Made by a program: the position numbers and the translations under genes. The notes under the pieces were generated by a model that worked only from the letters and a program-made list of their open reading frames with translations, searched no databases and was not told where the DNA came from. Positions 8,625 to 18,282 of a stretch of DNA of 64,000 nt are shown here, piece after piece. The stretch is from Flavobacterium sp. (GTDB taxonomy: Bacteria > Bacteroidota > Bacteroidia > Flavobacteriales > Flavobacteriaceae). The number at the start of each line of letters is the position of its first letter. Position 1 is the first letter of the stretch. Location: NCBI GenBank assembly GCA_016718345.1, contig JADKDN010000009.1:1-64000 (forward strand). The letters are read 5' to 3'.

Positions 8625-9629
8625 ATGGAAGAAAATTCAACAACTCTAGACATTAGAGCGATTAATGAAAAAATAGAAAGAGAAAGCGCTTTTATTGATT
8701 TGCTTACCATGGAAATGAATAAGGTAATTGTGGGTCAAAAACACATGGTGGAACGTTTGTTGATTGGACTTTTAGGGCAAGGGCATATTTTATTGGAAGG
8801 AGTTCCTGGCCTAGCAAAAACATTAGCTATAAATACCTTATCACAAGCAGTTCAAGGGTCGTTCAGTAGGAGTCAAGTTACTCCAGATTTATTGCCTGCA
8901 GACGTTGTTGGTACGATGATATACAATATAAAAGCCAATGAATTTTCAATAAAAAAAGGACCTATTTTCGCCAATTTTGTTTTGGCCGATGAGGTTAACA
9001 GAGCTCCAGCCAAAGTACAATCGGCATTGTTAGAGGCGATGCAAGAAAAGCAAGTTACCATAGGTGATACGACATTCAAATTAGACAAGCCCTTTTTAGT
9101 TTTAGCAACACAAAACCCTATTGAACAAGAAGGAACCTATCCTTTACCTGAAGCACAAGTAGACCGTTTCATGTTGAAAACAGTAATAGAATACCCAAAA
9201 ATAGATGAAGAGCGTTTAGTTATTCGTCAAAATCTTAAGGGAAGCTATGACAAAATAAATGCTGTTGTCTCTGTTGATCAAATCTTGAGAGCCCAAGAAG
9301 CAGTCCGTGAAGTATACATGGACGAAAAAATTGAAAAATATATACTTGATATTGTTTTCGCTACCCGTTTTCCAGAGAAATACAAATTAGAAAGTTTGAA
9401 ACCATTAATCAGTTTTGGAGCTTCACCTCGTGGAAGTATCAATCTTGCTAATGCGGCAAAATGTTATGCTTTTATCAAACGTAGAGGTTATGTGATTCCA
9501 GAAGATGTAAGAGCGGTAGTACACGATGTATTGCGTCACAGGATAGGTATTACATATGAAGCTGAGGCGGAAAATATTACTTCGGTTGACATTATCAATA
9601 AAATCGTTAACGAAATTGAAGTTCCTTAA
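8625..9629 (+). CDS. MoxR-family AAA+ ATPase
   Basis: First gene of the Bat operon. 334 aa with Walker A GVPGLAKT (residues 59-66), Walker B with ADEVNRAP (Asp122-Glu123), a TQNPIEQEGTYPLPEAQ sensor-type segment and a C-terminal lid domain ending VNEIEVP. MoxR ATPases act as chaperone-like partners of VWA-domain proteins, and the downstream DUF58, BatA and BatB genes are the expected partners. The upstream 211 nt are AT-rich; I see no clear -7 element there. Confidence 0.93.
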   Translation: MEENSTTLDIRAINEKIERESAFIDLLTMEMNKVIVGQKHMVERLLIGLLGQGHILLEGVPGLAKTLAINTLSQAVQGSFSRSQVTPDLLPADVVGTMIYNIKANEFSIKKGPIFANFVLADEVNRAPAKVQSALLEAMQEKQVTIGDTTFKLDKPFLVLATQNPIEQEGTYPLPEAQVDRFMLKTVIEYPKIDEERLVIRQNLKGSYDKINAVVSVDQILRAQEAVREVYMDEKIEKYILDIVFATRFPEKYKLESLKPLISFGASPRGSINLANAAKCYAFIKRRGYVIPEDVRAVVHDVLRHRIGITYEAEAENITSVDIINKIVNEIEVP

Positions 9630-9701
9630 TGTTTATAGTTTATTGTTTTTAGTTTGAGGCTAACCATAAACAACAAACCAAAAACTACAAACAAAAGAAA
9701 A

Positions 9702-10565
9702 ATGGAAACAAAAGACCTACTCAAAAAAGTACGAAAAATTGAAATTAAAACCCGAAGATTGAGTGATCATATTTTTTCGGGAGAATATCATACTTCATTT
9801 AAGGGTCGCGGAATGACTTTTTCTGAAGTGCGACCCTATCAATATGGAGATGATATTCGCGCTATTGATTGGAATGTTACGGCACGTTACAATGAAGCTC
9901 ATGTAAAGGTTTTTGAGGAAGAGCGCGAACTCACCATGATGCTAATGGTTGATATTTCAGGTTCGGAAAGTTTTGGAACCAAGAATCAATTCAAAAAAGA
10001 CATCATAATTGAAATTGCTGCCACAATGGCTTTTTCTGCAACTCAAAACAATGATAAAATTGGGCTTATTTTGTTTTCCGACCAAATAGAATTATACATT
10101 CCGCCTAAAAAAGGACGTTCGCACGTGTTGAGAATCATTCGTGAGCTAATAGAATTTCAGCCTAAAAGTTACAAGACAGATGTTTCCCAAGCTTTGAAAT
10201 TCTTATCAGGAACCCAAAAGAAGAAAGCAATTGTCTTTATGATATCAGATTTTATGTCTGATGAGTATGAGCACACTTTGAAAATAGCTTCAAAAAAGCA
10301 TGATATCACCGGAATTCGAGTATACGATATTCGAGAAGAAAAGATGCCAAATTTAGGAATGGTTTCCATGCTTGATGCAGAAACAGGGCATACACAATTA
10401 ATAAATACGGGCTCAAAATCCGTTAGATTAAACTATGAAAAATACTATCAAGACAAAGTGCGGTATTTTAAAGAAACGTTTAGTAAGTCTGGCTCAGGAG
10501 TTGTAAATACTCGAGTTGATGAAAGTTATGTAACAAAATTGTTGGGTTATTTTAAATCGAGATAA
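9702..10565 (+). CDS. DUF58 domain protein of the Bat operon
   Basis: 287 aa from ATG 9702 (METKDLLKKVRKIEIKTRRL). Contains the DUF58 core GRGMTFSEVRPYQYGDDIRAIDWNVTAR (in pieces) and a VWA-like metal site, MLMVDISGSESFG. There is no transmembrane segment, so it is cytosolic and probably partners with the MoxR ATPase. The longer in-frame start at 9654 lies in a repeat-like AT-rich spacer and is rejected. The next gene begins 23 nt downstream. Confidence 0.92.
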   Translation: METKDLLKKVRKIEIKTRRLSDHIFSGEYHTSFKGRGMTFSEVRPYQYGDDIRAIDWNVTARYNEAHVKVFEEERELTMMLMVDISGSESFGTKNQFKKDIIIEIAATMAFSATQNNDKIGLILFSDQIELYIPPKKGRSHVLRIIRELIEFQPKSYKTDVSQALKFLSGTQKKKAIVFMISDFMSDEYEHTLKIASKKHDITGIRVYDIREEKMPNLGMVSMLDAETGHTQLINTGSKSVRLNYEKYYQDKVRYFKETFSKSGSGVVNTRVDESYVTKLLGYFKSR

Positions 10566-10588
10566 AGATTGTTGATTGAAAACATAAA

Positions 10589-12220
10589 ATGAAAAAATAC
10601 GTATACATACTGTTCATCTTTATTTCAACTACTTTTTTTGCGCAGCAAAAAAAAGTGGTTACCAGTATCGACACTACTAAAAATAAAATTGGAGCTGAGT
10701 TTAAACTTACTGTAAAAGCGACTGTAGATACCACCTCAAAAGTGGTTTTTCCAAGTGTAAAAAACATTGGACCGTTAGAAGTAATCCGTTCCTACAGAAT
10801 AGATACGGTTAAAAACGGTGATAAATATGAATTAATCAAAAAATACGGTTTAACTCAATTTGACAGCGGAAAATATACGATTCCAAGCATCAAAGTTCTC
10901 ATTAACAATAGCCCTTTTTTTACAGACAGTATTCGAGTAGAAGTAGCCAATGTGACTGTTGATACGTTGAAACAAAAAATGTATGATATCAAACCCATTG
11001 TTGAAGTGTCATCAAGCAATAGTTGGATTTGGAAATTGGTGTTGGTTTTGCTTGTAATTGCTGCAATAGCTGCATTTATTTATTGGTGGATTAAAATTCG
11101 AAAAAAGAAAATAGTAGAACAGGAAGTTTATAAAACACCTATTGAAAAAGCAACGGTTTTGCTCAATAATTTAGAGAAAAAAGAACTTTGGCAAAAAGGA
11201 GAAATTAAAGCGTATTATAGTGAATTGACAGATATTGCCAGAAATTATATTGAAGAGGCGATTCAAATTCCTGCTATGGAAAGTACAACCTCTGAATTGA
11301 TAGAAGGGTTACGCCAAGCTTCTTTAAAAAAGAAAATGGCGCTTTCTAAGGAAACTATCGAAAATTTAGAGCAAGTATTGCGACAAGCCGACTTGGTTAA
11401 GTTTGCTAAATCAAAACCGTTGGATTTTGAAATCACAGAAGATCGAAAAAAGATAGAGAAGTCAATCATAACACTTGATAAGTCAATTCCTGTTATCGAA
11501 GAATCAGAAGATGAATTGCTTTTGAACGAATTGCAACGACAAGAACAACTAAAAAAACAATTACAAAAAAAGCGAAAAGACAGAATCATAACTTCTGTTG
11601 GAATTGTTGTAGGATCAATTGTTGGATTATTTGTTTTCTTTGTTGTTACTAAAGGTTTTGATTTTGTAAAAGACAATATTCTTGGTAATCAATCCAAAGA
11701 ATTGTTAGAAGGCGAATGGATTTACAGCGAATATGGAAACCCAAGTGTTAGAATCGAAACACCTAAAGTGCTCAAAAGAACAGATTTAACGAAGTTTTTT
11801 CCAAGAGAAGGATTAGCATTGATTAAAGACATGCAATCATTTGTTTATGGCACTTTTTTAGATAATTTCTTTGTTATGGTTTCAACTTTCAATTTTAAAC
11901 AAGAAACTGAAATCGATTTATCAAAATCATTAGAAGGCTCTATAAAAATGCTAGAAATGCAAGGAGGTCAAAACATGATTGTAAAACAAGATGAATTTGA
12001 GACCAAAGAAGGCGTGAAAGGAATTAAAGGATATGGAACTTTTTCTAAAATAGATGGAATTAGTAAAAGTAGCACCAAAATTTATTACGAAATTTTATTG
12101 TTTAGTCAAGAAGGAGGCTTACAACAAATTATCACCATGCACGAGGAAGGTGACCAGTATGCTAATCAAATATCAGAACGAATTTTAAACTCTGTCGAAC
12201 TTCAAAGAGCAAGCGAATAA
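10589..12220 (+). CDS. Bat-operon membrane protein with two membrane anchors
   Basis: 543 aa. It has a signal peptide (to about residue 20, FAQQK), a beta-rich periplasmic domain, a transmembrane helix near 145-167 (WIWKLVLVLLVIAAIAAFIY), and a cytosolic part with conserved LWQKGEIKAYYSELTDIAR, resembling the DUF4381/BatD-like proteins of Bat loci. A second helix lies near 330-350 (SVGIVVGSIVGLFVFFVV) and is followed by a separate domain of about 190 residues. That last domain could be a fusion of a once separate protein. Its stop TAA overlaps the batA ATG by one base (TAATG). Role is inferred from context only: assembly or stabilisation of the MoxR/VWA envelope complex. Confidence 0.8.
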   Translation: MKKYVYILFIFISTTFFAQQKKVVTSIDTTKNKIGAEFKLTVKATVDTTSKVVFPSVKNIGPLEVIRSYRIDTVKNGDKYELIKKYGLTQFDSGKYTIPSIKVLINNSPFFTDSIRVEVANVTVDTLKQKMYDIKPIVEVSSSNSWIWKLVLVLLVIAAIAAFIYWWIKIRKKKIVEQEVYKTPIEKATVLLNNLEKKELWQKGEIKAYYSELTDIARNYIEEAIQIPAMESTTSELIEGLRQASLKKKMALSKETIENLEQVLRQADLVKFAKSKPLDFEITEDRKKIEKSIITLDKSIPVIEESEDELLLNELQRQEQLKKQLQKKRKDRIITSVGIVVGSIVGLFVFFVVTKGFDFVKDNILGNQSKELLEGEWIYSEYGNPSVRIETPKVLKRTDLTKFFPREGLALIKDMQSFVYGTFLDNFFVMVSTFNFKQETEIDLSKSLEGSIKMLEMQGGQNMIVKQDEFETKEGVKGIKGYGTFSKIDGISKSSTKIYYEILLFSQEGGLQQIITMHEEGDQYANQISERILNSVELQRASE

Positions 12221-13221
12221 TGAAAAACGTTACCTTTTTAAATCCAGAGTTTTTTTGGCTCTTTCTTCTAATTCCGCTAGCAATAGCATGGTTATTTTGG
12301 AAAAGAAATCAACAAACAGCAACTTTGAAAATAAGTTCTTTAAAAGGTTTTCAAAACACCAATTCAATTTTAACAAAGCTGTATCCTTTTTTACACGTTT
12401 TGCGATTATTGGCTTTAAGTTCGTTAATTGTAGCCATGGCAAGACCTAGGACGGTTGACATAAGTAACAAAACCAAAACTACAAAAGGAATTGATATTGT
12501 TATGGCTGTTGACGTTTCAGGAAGTATGTTAGCCAAAGATTTGAAGCCCAATAGAATGGAAGCCCTCAAACGAGTAGCATCCGATTTTGTACAAGAGCGA
12601 CCAAACGATCGAATTGGATTAGTGGTTTATGCAGCAGAAGCGTATACAAAAACACCAGTTACCAGTGATAAAGCAGTGATATTGGATGCAATAAGTAGTA
12701 TTAAGTATGATAATGTTTTGCAGGATGGAACGGGAATTGGGATGGGATTGACAACAGCGGTAAACCGTTTAAAAGATAGCAAAGCAAAAAGTAAAGTAAT
12801 TATTCTTTTAACAGATGGTGTAAACAATGCTGGGTTCATAGAGCCCGAAACAGCTTCGGATATTGCTCAACAGTATGGAATAAAAGTATACACCATAGGG
12901 ATAGGAACCAACGGGATGGCGGAATTTCCTTATGCAATAGCTCCAAATGGTCAATTTCTTTTTAGAATGATGCAGGTTGAAATCGATGTAAAACTGTTGC
13001 AAAGTATTGCTCAAAAAACAGGAGGAAAATATTTTAGAGCTACAGGTAATGAAAAATTAGCTCAAATTTATAACGAAATCAATAAGTTAGAAACAACCGA
13101 AATAGAAGAATTAAAATTCTACGATTACGACGAGAAGTACCGTCCTTTTGTTTGGATTGCTGGAATATTGCTTTTAGTAGAAATTAGTTTGAGAAATACC
13201 ATTTTCAGAAGTTTTATATAA
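12220..13221 (+). CDS. batA: BatA, VWA-domain membrane protein
   Basis: 333 aa. Two N-terminal transmembrane segments (residues about 10-27 and 60-83) precede a von Willebrand A domain whose MIDAS motif is AVDVSGSMLAKD (Asp98, Ser100, Ser102). A third hydrophobic segment (PFVWIAGILLLVEISL) lies at the C-terminus. This is the classical BatA layout. Bat proteins have been linked to aerotolerance in Bacteroides and to envelope stress in other bacteria, but the molecular role is unresolved. Start is coupled to the previous gene by TAATG. Confidence 0.92.
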   Translation: MKNVTFLNPEFFWLFLLIPLAIAWLFWKRNQQTATLKISSLKGFQNTNSILTKLYPFLHVLRLLALSSLIVAMARPRTVDISNKTKTTKGIDIVMAVDVSGSMLAKDLKPNRMEALKRVASDFVQERPNDRIGLVVYAAEAYTKTPVTSDKAVILDAISSIKYDNVLQDGTGIGMGLTTAVNRLKDSKAKSKVIILLTDGVNNAGFIEPETASDIAQQYGIKVYTIGIGTNGMAEFPYAIAPNGQFLFRMMQVEIDVKLLQSIAQKTGGKYFRATGNEKLAQIYNEINKLETTEIEELKFYDYDEKYRPFVWIAGILLLVEISLRNTIFRSFI

Positions 13222-13302
13222 AGTTATTTTGAAATTAAAAGTTTTTTTAAACTTGAAACTTGTAAATAAAAATTAAAAAGTTCATCATCAAAACAAAAAA
13301 TC

Positions 13303-14637
13303 ATGAAAAACCTCAAAAACAGTATTTTATTCAAATTGTTTACAATCTTTGTATTGATGGTGCTTTTGTTGATTCCAACGGCTCTGATAAAGGGATTAAT
13401 TGGAGACAGAGAAAACACTCAAAATGAAGCTATTCGTGAAGTGAGTTCAAAATGGGCAGAGTCACAGACGGTTTCAGGTCCTTTTATATCAATTCCATAT
13501 TATAAATTTGTTAAAGAACCTGCTAAAAAAGATGTCCCAGAACGTATAATTCAAATAAAAGAATATATTCATATTCTTCCTACTCAACTTAAAATTTCTG
13601 GAAATATAAATCCAGAAAAAAGAAATAGAGGTATTTATGAAATTGTAGTTTACAATTCTAAACTAAATATTTCAGGAGTTTTTAATTCTTTAGATTTAAA
13701 AGCATTAGATATCGACCAAAAAAATATACTTTTTGACAAAGCCGAATTTATTGTGGGTATAGACGATTTAAGAGGAATTGAGAAACAAGTCGGTTTAAAG
13801 TGGAACGACACGAATTATTTTTTTAATTCTGGAGTAACTTCAAATGATGTTGTGGCAAGTGGTATAAATGCTATAGTTAGAATCGACCCTAGCGACAAAA
13901 CAGTTTATAAATTTAATTTAAGTGTAGATTTAAAAGGAAGTCAATTTTTATATTTTACACCAGTTGGAAAGGTTACAGATGTTAAAATAGTGTCTACTTG
14001 GAAAAACCCGAGTTTTAATGGGGCATTTTTACCAGACGATAGAACTGTTTCCGAAAAAGGATTTGTTGCCAACTGGAACGTGTTGCATTTAAACAGAAAT
14101 TACCCACAAATCTGGACTGGCGATTTACACAAAATCGAGAGTTCTAGTTTTGGAATAGACCTTTTGTTACCTGTAGATAATTATCAGAAATCCTATCGCT
14201 CGATTCAATATGCTATCTTATTTATTGGATTCACATTTCTTGTGTTTTTCTTTATTGAAGTTTTATATAAGAGATTTATTCACCCAATTCAATATCTTTT
14301 AGTGGGTATTTCTCTAATTATTTTTTATACACTTTTGCTTTCTATTTCTGAGCATTTAGCATTTAATTTAGCATTTATACTTTCTGCAATAGCAACATTG
14401 TTAATGATAACTGGTTATGTTCAAGCTATCTTGAAATCAAAAAATCTAACATTTTTGATCTCTGGAATTTTAATAATTTTATACGGATTTATTTTTATTA
14501 TTATTCAACTTCAGGATTATGCTTTGCTGATTGGTAGCATTGGAATATTTATAATCTTAGGACTTGTAATGTATTTTTCTCGTAAAATTGATTGGTATAA
14601 TCTGAATTTAAAAGAAAAAGAAGAAGGCACTTTATAA
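13303..14637 (+). CDS. creD: CreD-family inner membrane protein inserted in the Bat operon
   Basis: 444 aa. One N-terminal transmembrane helix (about 10-30), then a periplasmic domain with SSKWAESQTVSGPFISIPY, YIHILPTQLKISGNI and RGIYEIVVYNSKLNISG, which match the CreD family. Five to six C-terminal transmembrane helices follow (about 300-435). CreD in Enterobacteria is a member of the CreBC regulon affecting envelope integrity and colicin/beta-lactam tolerance. Here it sits between batA and batB, 81 nt after batA and 36 nt before batB, all on the same strand. This interrupts the usual batA-batB adjacency. No CreC/CreB partners are visible. Confidence 0.88.
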   Translation: MKNLKNSILFKLFTIFVLMVLLLIPTALIKGLIGDRENTQNEAIREVSSKWAESQTVSGPFISIPYYKFVKEPAKKDVPERIIQIKEYIHILPTQLKISGNINPEKRNRGIYEIVVYNSKLNISGVFNSLDLKALDIDQKNILFDKAEFIVGIDDLRGIEKQVGLKWNDTNYFFNSGVTSNDVVASGINAIVRIDPSDKTVYKFNLSVDLKGSQFLYFTPVGKVTDVKIVSTWKNPSFNGAFLPDDRTVSEKGFVANWNVLHLNRNYPQIWTGDLHKIESSSFGIDLLLPVDNYQKSYRSIQYAILFIGFTFLVFFFIEVLYKRFIHPIQYLLVGISLIIFYTLLLSISEHLAFNLAFILSAIATLLMITGYVQAILKSKNLTFLISGILIILYGFIFIIIQLQDYALLIGSIGIFIILGLVMYFSRKIDWYNLNLKEKEEGTL

Positions 14638-14673
14638 CAGGAAAAACCTGAAACAAAAATTGAAATAAATTCA

Positions 14674-15708
14674 ATGGAATTAGAAGAAAAAAGTTATTTA
14701 TATCTCTTATTTATCATCCCTATTTTGGTTGGTGTTTTCTTGTACATTCAATTTTGGAAAAGAAAAAAGCAACGTGAATTTGGAGATTTAGAATTACTAC
14801 GAAAATTAAGTCCAGATAAATCTGTTTTTAAACCAGTTTTGAAATTTATCATTTTTCTTTTGGCATTATCTGCATTGGTTTTTGGGTTGGTCAACCCTAA
14901 AATTGGAACCAAAATGGAGACCGTAAAGCGTGAAGGAATTGATATTGTTTTTGCATTGGACGTTTCAAAAAGTATGCTTGCTGAAGATGTGGCTCCAAGC
15001 CGATTAGAAAAGAGCAAACAAATTGTTTCGCAAATTATCAATCAGTTAGGTAATGATAGAATAGGAATTGTGGCTTATGCTGGTAGCGCGTTTCCGGTTT
15101 TGCCCATAACCACAGATTATGGAGTTGCAAAAATGTTCCTTCAAAGCATGAATACCTCCATGGTTTCTTCCCAAGGTACCTCTCTTGATGAAGCGATAAA
15201 ATTGTCTTCTACCTATTTTGACAAAGGAAATAAAACCAGTAAATTATTGATTTTAATTTCAGACGGTGAAGATCATTCCGAAGGGGCAGAAGACGCTGCT
15301 GCCGAAGCCAATAAAAACGGCATGAAAATCATCACCATTGGAGTAGGAACCGAAAAAGGTGGGCCAATTCCAATAAAAAGAAACGGTGTTGTTGAAAGCT
15401 TTAAAAGAGATGGTAATAATGAAGTAGTTATCACAAAACTAAATCAAGAAAGCCTCAGTACAATTGCAAAGGCAACAAAAGGCGGTTATGTAAATGGGAA
15501 CAACACAAAAGAAGTTATTGATTATATAAAAAAAGCTTTAGAGAATATTCAGAAGACTGAATTTGAAGCCACACAAATGGCCGATTTTCAATCGCAATTT
15601 CAGTGGTTTTTGGGAATTGCATTCTTCTTGTTATTTTTAGACATTTTTCTGTCAGAAAGAGTCACAAATTGGATTAAGAAGTTGAATTTATTTAATGAAA
15701 AGGAATAA
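14674..15708 (+). CDS. batB: BatB, VWA-domain membrane protein
   Basis: 344 aa, paralogous to BatA. N-terminal helices at about 8-27 and 56-78 and a VWA domain with MIDAS ALDVSKSMLAED (Asp96, Ser98, Ser100). A C-terminal helix (WFLGIAFFLLFLDIFL) is followed by a short tail. The stop overlaps the start of batC by one base (TAATG). BatA and BatB are thought to form VWA partners for the MoxR ATPase; that is family knowledge rather than something visible here. Confidence 0.92.
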   Translation: MELEEKSYLYLLFIIPILVGVFLYIQFWKRKKQREFGDLELLRKLSPDKSVFKPVLKFIIFLLALSALVFGLVNPKIGTKMETVKREGIDIVFALDVSKSMLAEDVAPSRLEKSKQIVSQIINQLGNDRIGIVAYAGSAFPVLPITTDYGVAKMFLQSMNTSMVSSQGTSLDEAIKLSSTYFDKGNKTSKLLILISDGEDHSEGAEDAAAEANKNGMKIITIGVGTEKGGPIPIKRNGVVESFKRDGNNEVVITKLNQESLSTIAKATKGGYVNGNNTKEVIDYIKKALENIQKTEFEATQMADFQSQFQWFLGIAFFLLFLDIFLSERVTNWIKKLNLFNEKE

Positions 15709-16462
15709 TGAAGAATCTAATTGTATATAGCTTGCTATTTATTTCCTTTGTTACATTGGCGCAGGAAAAAGATAAAAATTTACCCAAAGGGAATGAAGAA
15801 TTTGAGGCGAAGAAGTATGCTGATGCCGAAGCGAATTATAGAATATCTCAATCGAAAAAAACTAAGAATAGCACTGCTTCCTATAATCTAGGAAATGCAA
15901 TTTACAGACAAAATCAGCCAAGCGAAGCCAAGTTTTCTTATCTGAAAGCTATCGAAAATACGATGTCTCCATCTGAAAAACATCGGGCATTTCATAATTT
16001 AGGCAACGTATTTATAAAAGAAAAAAGTATTCACAAGCAGTTGAAGCCTATAAAAATGCATTAAGAAATAATCCCAATGATGAAGAGACGCGTTATAATT
16101 ATGCTCTTGCAAAAAAGATGTTGAAAGAAAATCCTCCGAAGAACGACGACAAGAAAAATAAAGATAAAAAACAAAAAGACGACAAGAAGGACGGAGATAA
16201 GGATAAGAAAGAGAACGACAAGAAGGACGATAAAAAAGAAGGAGACAAGGATAAAAAAGAAGAAAACAAGCAAGATAATAAAGACAAAAAGCAAGACAAA
16301 AATAATCAGTCACAACAACCACAATCTAAACCGGGAGGCATCTCTAAAGAGCGTTTGCAAAATTTACTTGATGCAGTAAATAACGAAGAAAAGAAAATAC
16401 AAGACAAAGTAAATGCTCAAAAAGTAAAAGGAAAACCAGTAGAAACAGAAAAGGATTGGTAA
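15708..16462 (+). CDS. batC: BatC, tetratricopeptide protein (frameshifted)
   Basis: Begins with a signal peptide (LIVYSLLFISFVTLAQ) and TPR helices (NEEFEAKKYADAEANYR, SYNLGNAIYRQNQPSEAK, AFHNLGNVFIKEK). At about 16025 one A is missing from an A-run, and the frame resumes as YSQAVEAYKNALRNNPNDEETRYNYA. The C-terminus has a remarkable Lys/Asp-rich stretch of about 55 residues (codons around 16136-16307) and ends VKGKPVETEKDW. Joined, the protein is about 251 aa. TPR domains of BatC are expected to scaffold the periplasmic side of the Bat complex. Confidence 0.87.
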
Positions 16463-16499
16463 CCGCTAGAAGAACCATTCATAAATGATTACAGAAACA

Positions 16500-18255
16500 A
16501 TGAAAAAGTATATTTTTCTTTTAATGATAAGTTTTCAAGGACTTTTTGCTCAAATCCAATTTGAAGCGAAGGTTAGTAAAAACACACTCGGACTCAATGA
16601 GAGACTTCGAATAGATTTTACTATGAATGCTGATGGCGATAATTTTTCTCCTCCTTCATTTGAGGGCTTTAGAATTGTGGGAGGTCCAAGTCAACAAGTG
16701 AGTCAATCATGGATAAACGGAAGAAGTTCATTTAATAAATCGTACTCTTATTTTTTATTACCTACACAAAAAGGAACTCTAACAATACGTCAAGCTACGG
16801 TAGAAATTAATGGACAAATCTATAAAACAAACCCAATAAAAATCAATGTAACGGCAGCAGTTGAACAGCCAAGAGATCCCAATGAGGAACCCCAAGTCTC
16901 TGCTGATGACGCTATTCATCTCGTTGCTGAAATTTCAAAAGGCAATCCTTATGTAAACGAACCAATAACGGTGGTTTATAAATTATTTTTTAGCTACAAC
17001 ATTGGAATCACCAATTGGAGGGAATTGAACAAACCTAAATACAATGATTTTTGGAGTCAAAATATAGACATCAAACAATTGGTTGCTGAGGAAGGCAGAT
17101 ACAAAGGAGAAAAATACAGATATATCGTTTTAAGAAAAACCGTTTTATATCCTCAAAAATCAGGCAAATTAGAAATTGAGCCGTTGTCTTTAGATATTGA
17201 TATTCAAGTTCCAACTAATAGAAGGAATATTTTTGGTCAAGTTCAACTTGTTGAGGACAATAAAAGAGTTTCTGCGGTAGCAAAACAATTACAGTAAGAC
17301 CTTGCCAGAATCAGGTAAACCTGAAGGTTTTTCAGGGGCTGTTGGTAAATTTAATTTTACGGTAACACCATCGAAAACCAATCTTAAAAATGGAGAATCT
17401 TTAGATTTAAAAGTAGCAGTTTCAGGAACAGGGAATTTAAAATTATTCACTTTGCCCAGACCGGTAGTTCCTAGTTCTATAGAATTGTATGATCCTGTTC
17501 ATAATGAAAAAATCCAAACTCCACTTTCTGGAATGAACGGACAAATTTCGGATTTGTATACCATTATTCCACAGTTTAAAGGGAAATATCCTATAAAACC
17601 AATGTCGTTTTCCTATTTTGATTTAGGATCTGGAAGATACAAAACGATAACTTCACCTGAGATTATGATTAATGTTTTGGACGGTCCATCAGCTTCAGAA
17701 AATCCAGTTGTTGCAAATTCTGGAGTTCCAAAAGTAAGAGTTTCGGCAGGAGAGCAATTCCAATTTATTAAACTAAAAACTAATCTCACGGATATAAAAC
17801 AAGACGATTTTTTTGGTTCAACCTTATTTGATGTTTTGATGATTTTACCTTTTTTAACAATACCAATGATTGTATTGTTTAAAAAGAAAAAAGAAGCAAT
17901 AGATGCTGATGTTTATGGCAATAAAATAAAAATGAATAACCGATTGGCAAAAAAATATTTGTCGGAAGCTAAACTACAAATCAATAATAAAGAACCGTTT
18001 TATATTGCTTTAGAAAAGGCAATGCATAATTTTTTGAAGGCAAAATTGCACATTGAAACCTCCGAAATGAGTAAGGATAAAATAAAAGAAATTTTGACAT
18101 CTAAAAATGTTAGCTTAGAAACCGTTCAGTCATTTATTGATTTAACTGAAAATTGTGAATTGGCCCGATATGCGCCATCTTCTAGTGTTGCAATTCAGCA
18201 GGATTATGATAAGGCAGTTACGATACTTTCAGAATTAGAAAAACAAATTTTGTAA
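16500..18255 (+). CDS. batD: BatD, oxygen-tolerance family membrane protein (frameshifted)
   Basis: Starts at ATG 16500 (MKKYIFLLMISFQGLFAQ, a signal peptide). The BatD pattern follows: EAKVSKNTLGLNERLRIDF, SPPSFEGFRIVGGPSQQVS, SYFLLPTQKGTLTI and VVYKLFF. The frame breaks between 17276 and 17300, where one G and one T appear to be missing; the repaired reading is GSKTITVRPLPESGKPEGFSG. The second half has GNLKLFTLP, a transmembrane helix (VLMILPFLTIPMIVLF) and a cytosolic C-terminal helical domain. About 585 aa overall, the usual BatD size. Confidence 0.9.
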
Positions 18256-18282
18256 TTATAAATTCCAAAAGGCGAATAGAAA

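Noticed and set aside
16061..16322. Overlapping minus-strand ORFs opposite batC
   Set aside because: They are low-complexity shadows of the Lys/Asp-rich coding strand, giving only Phe/Leu/Ser-rich strings.
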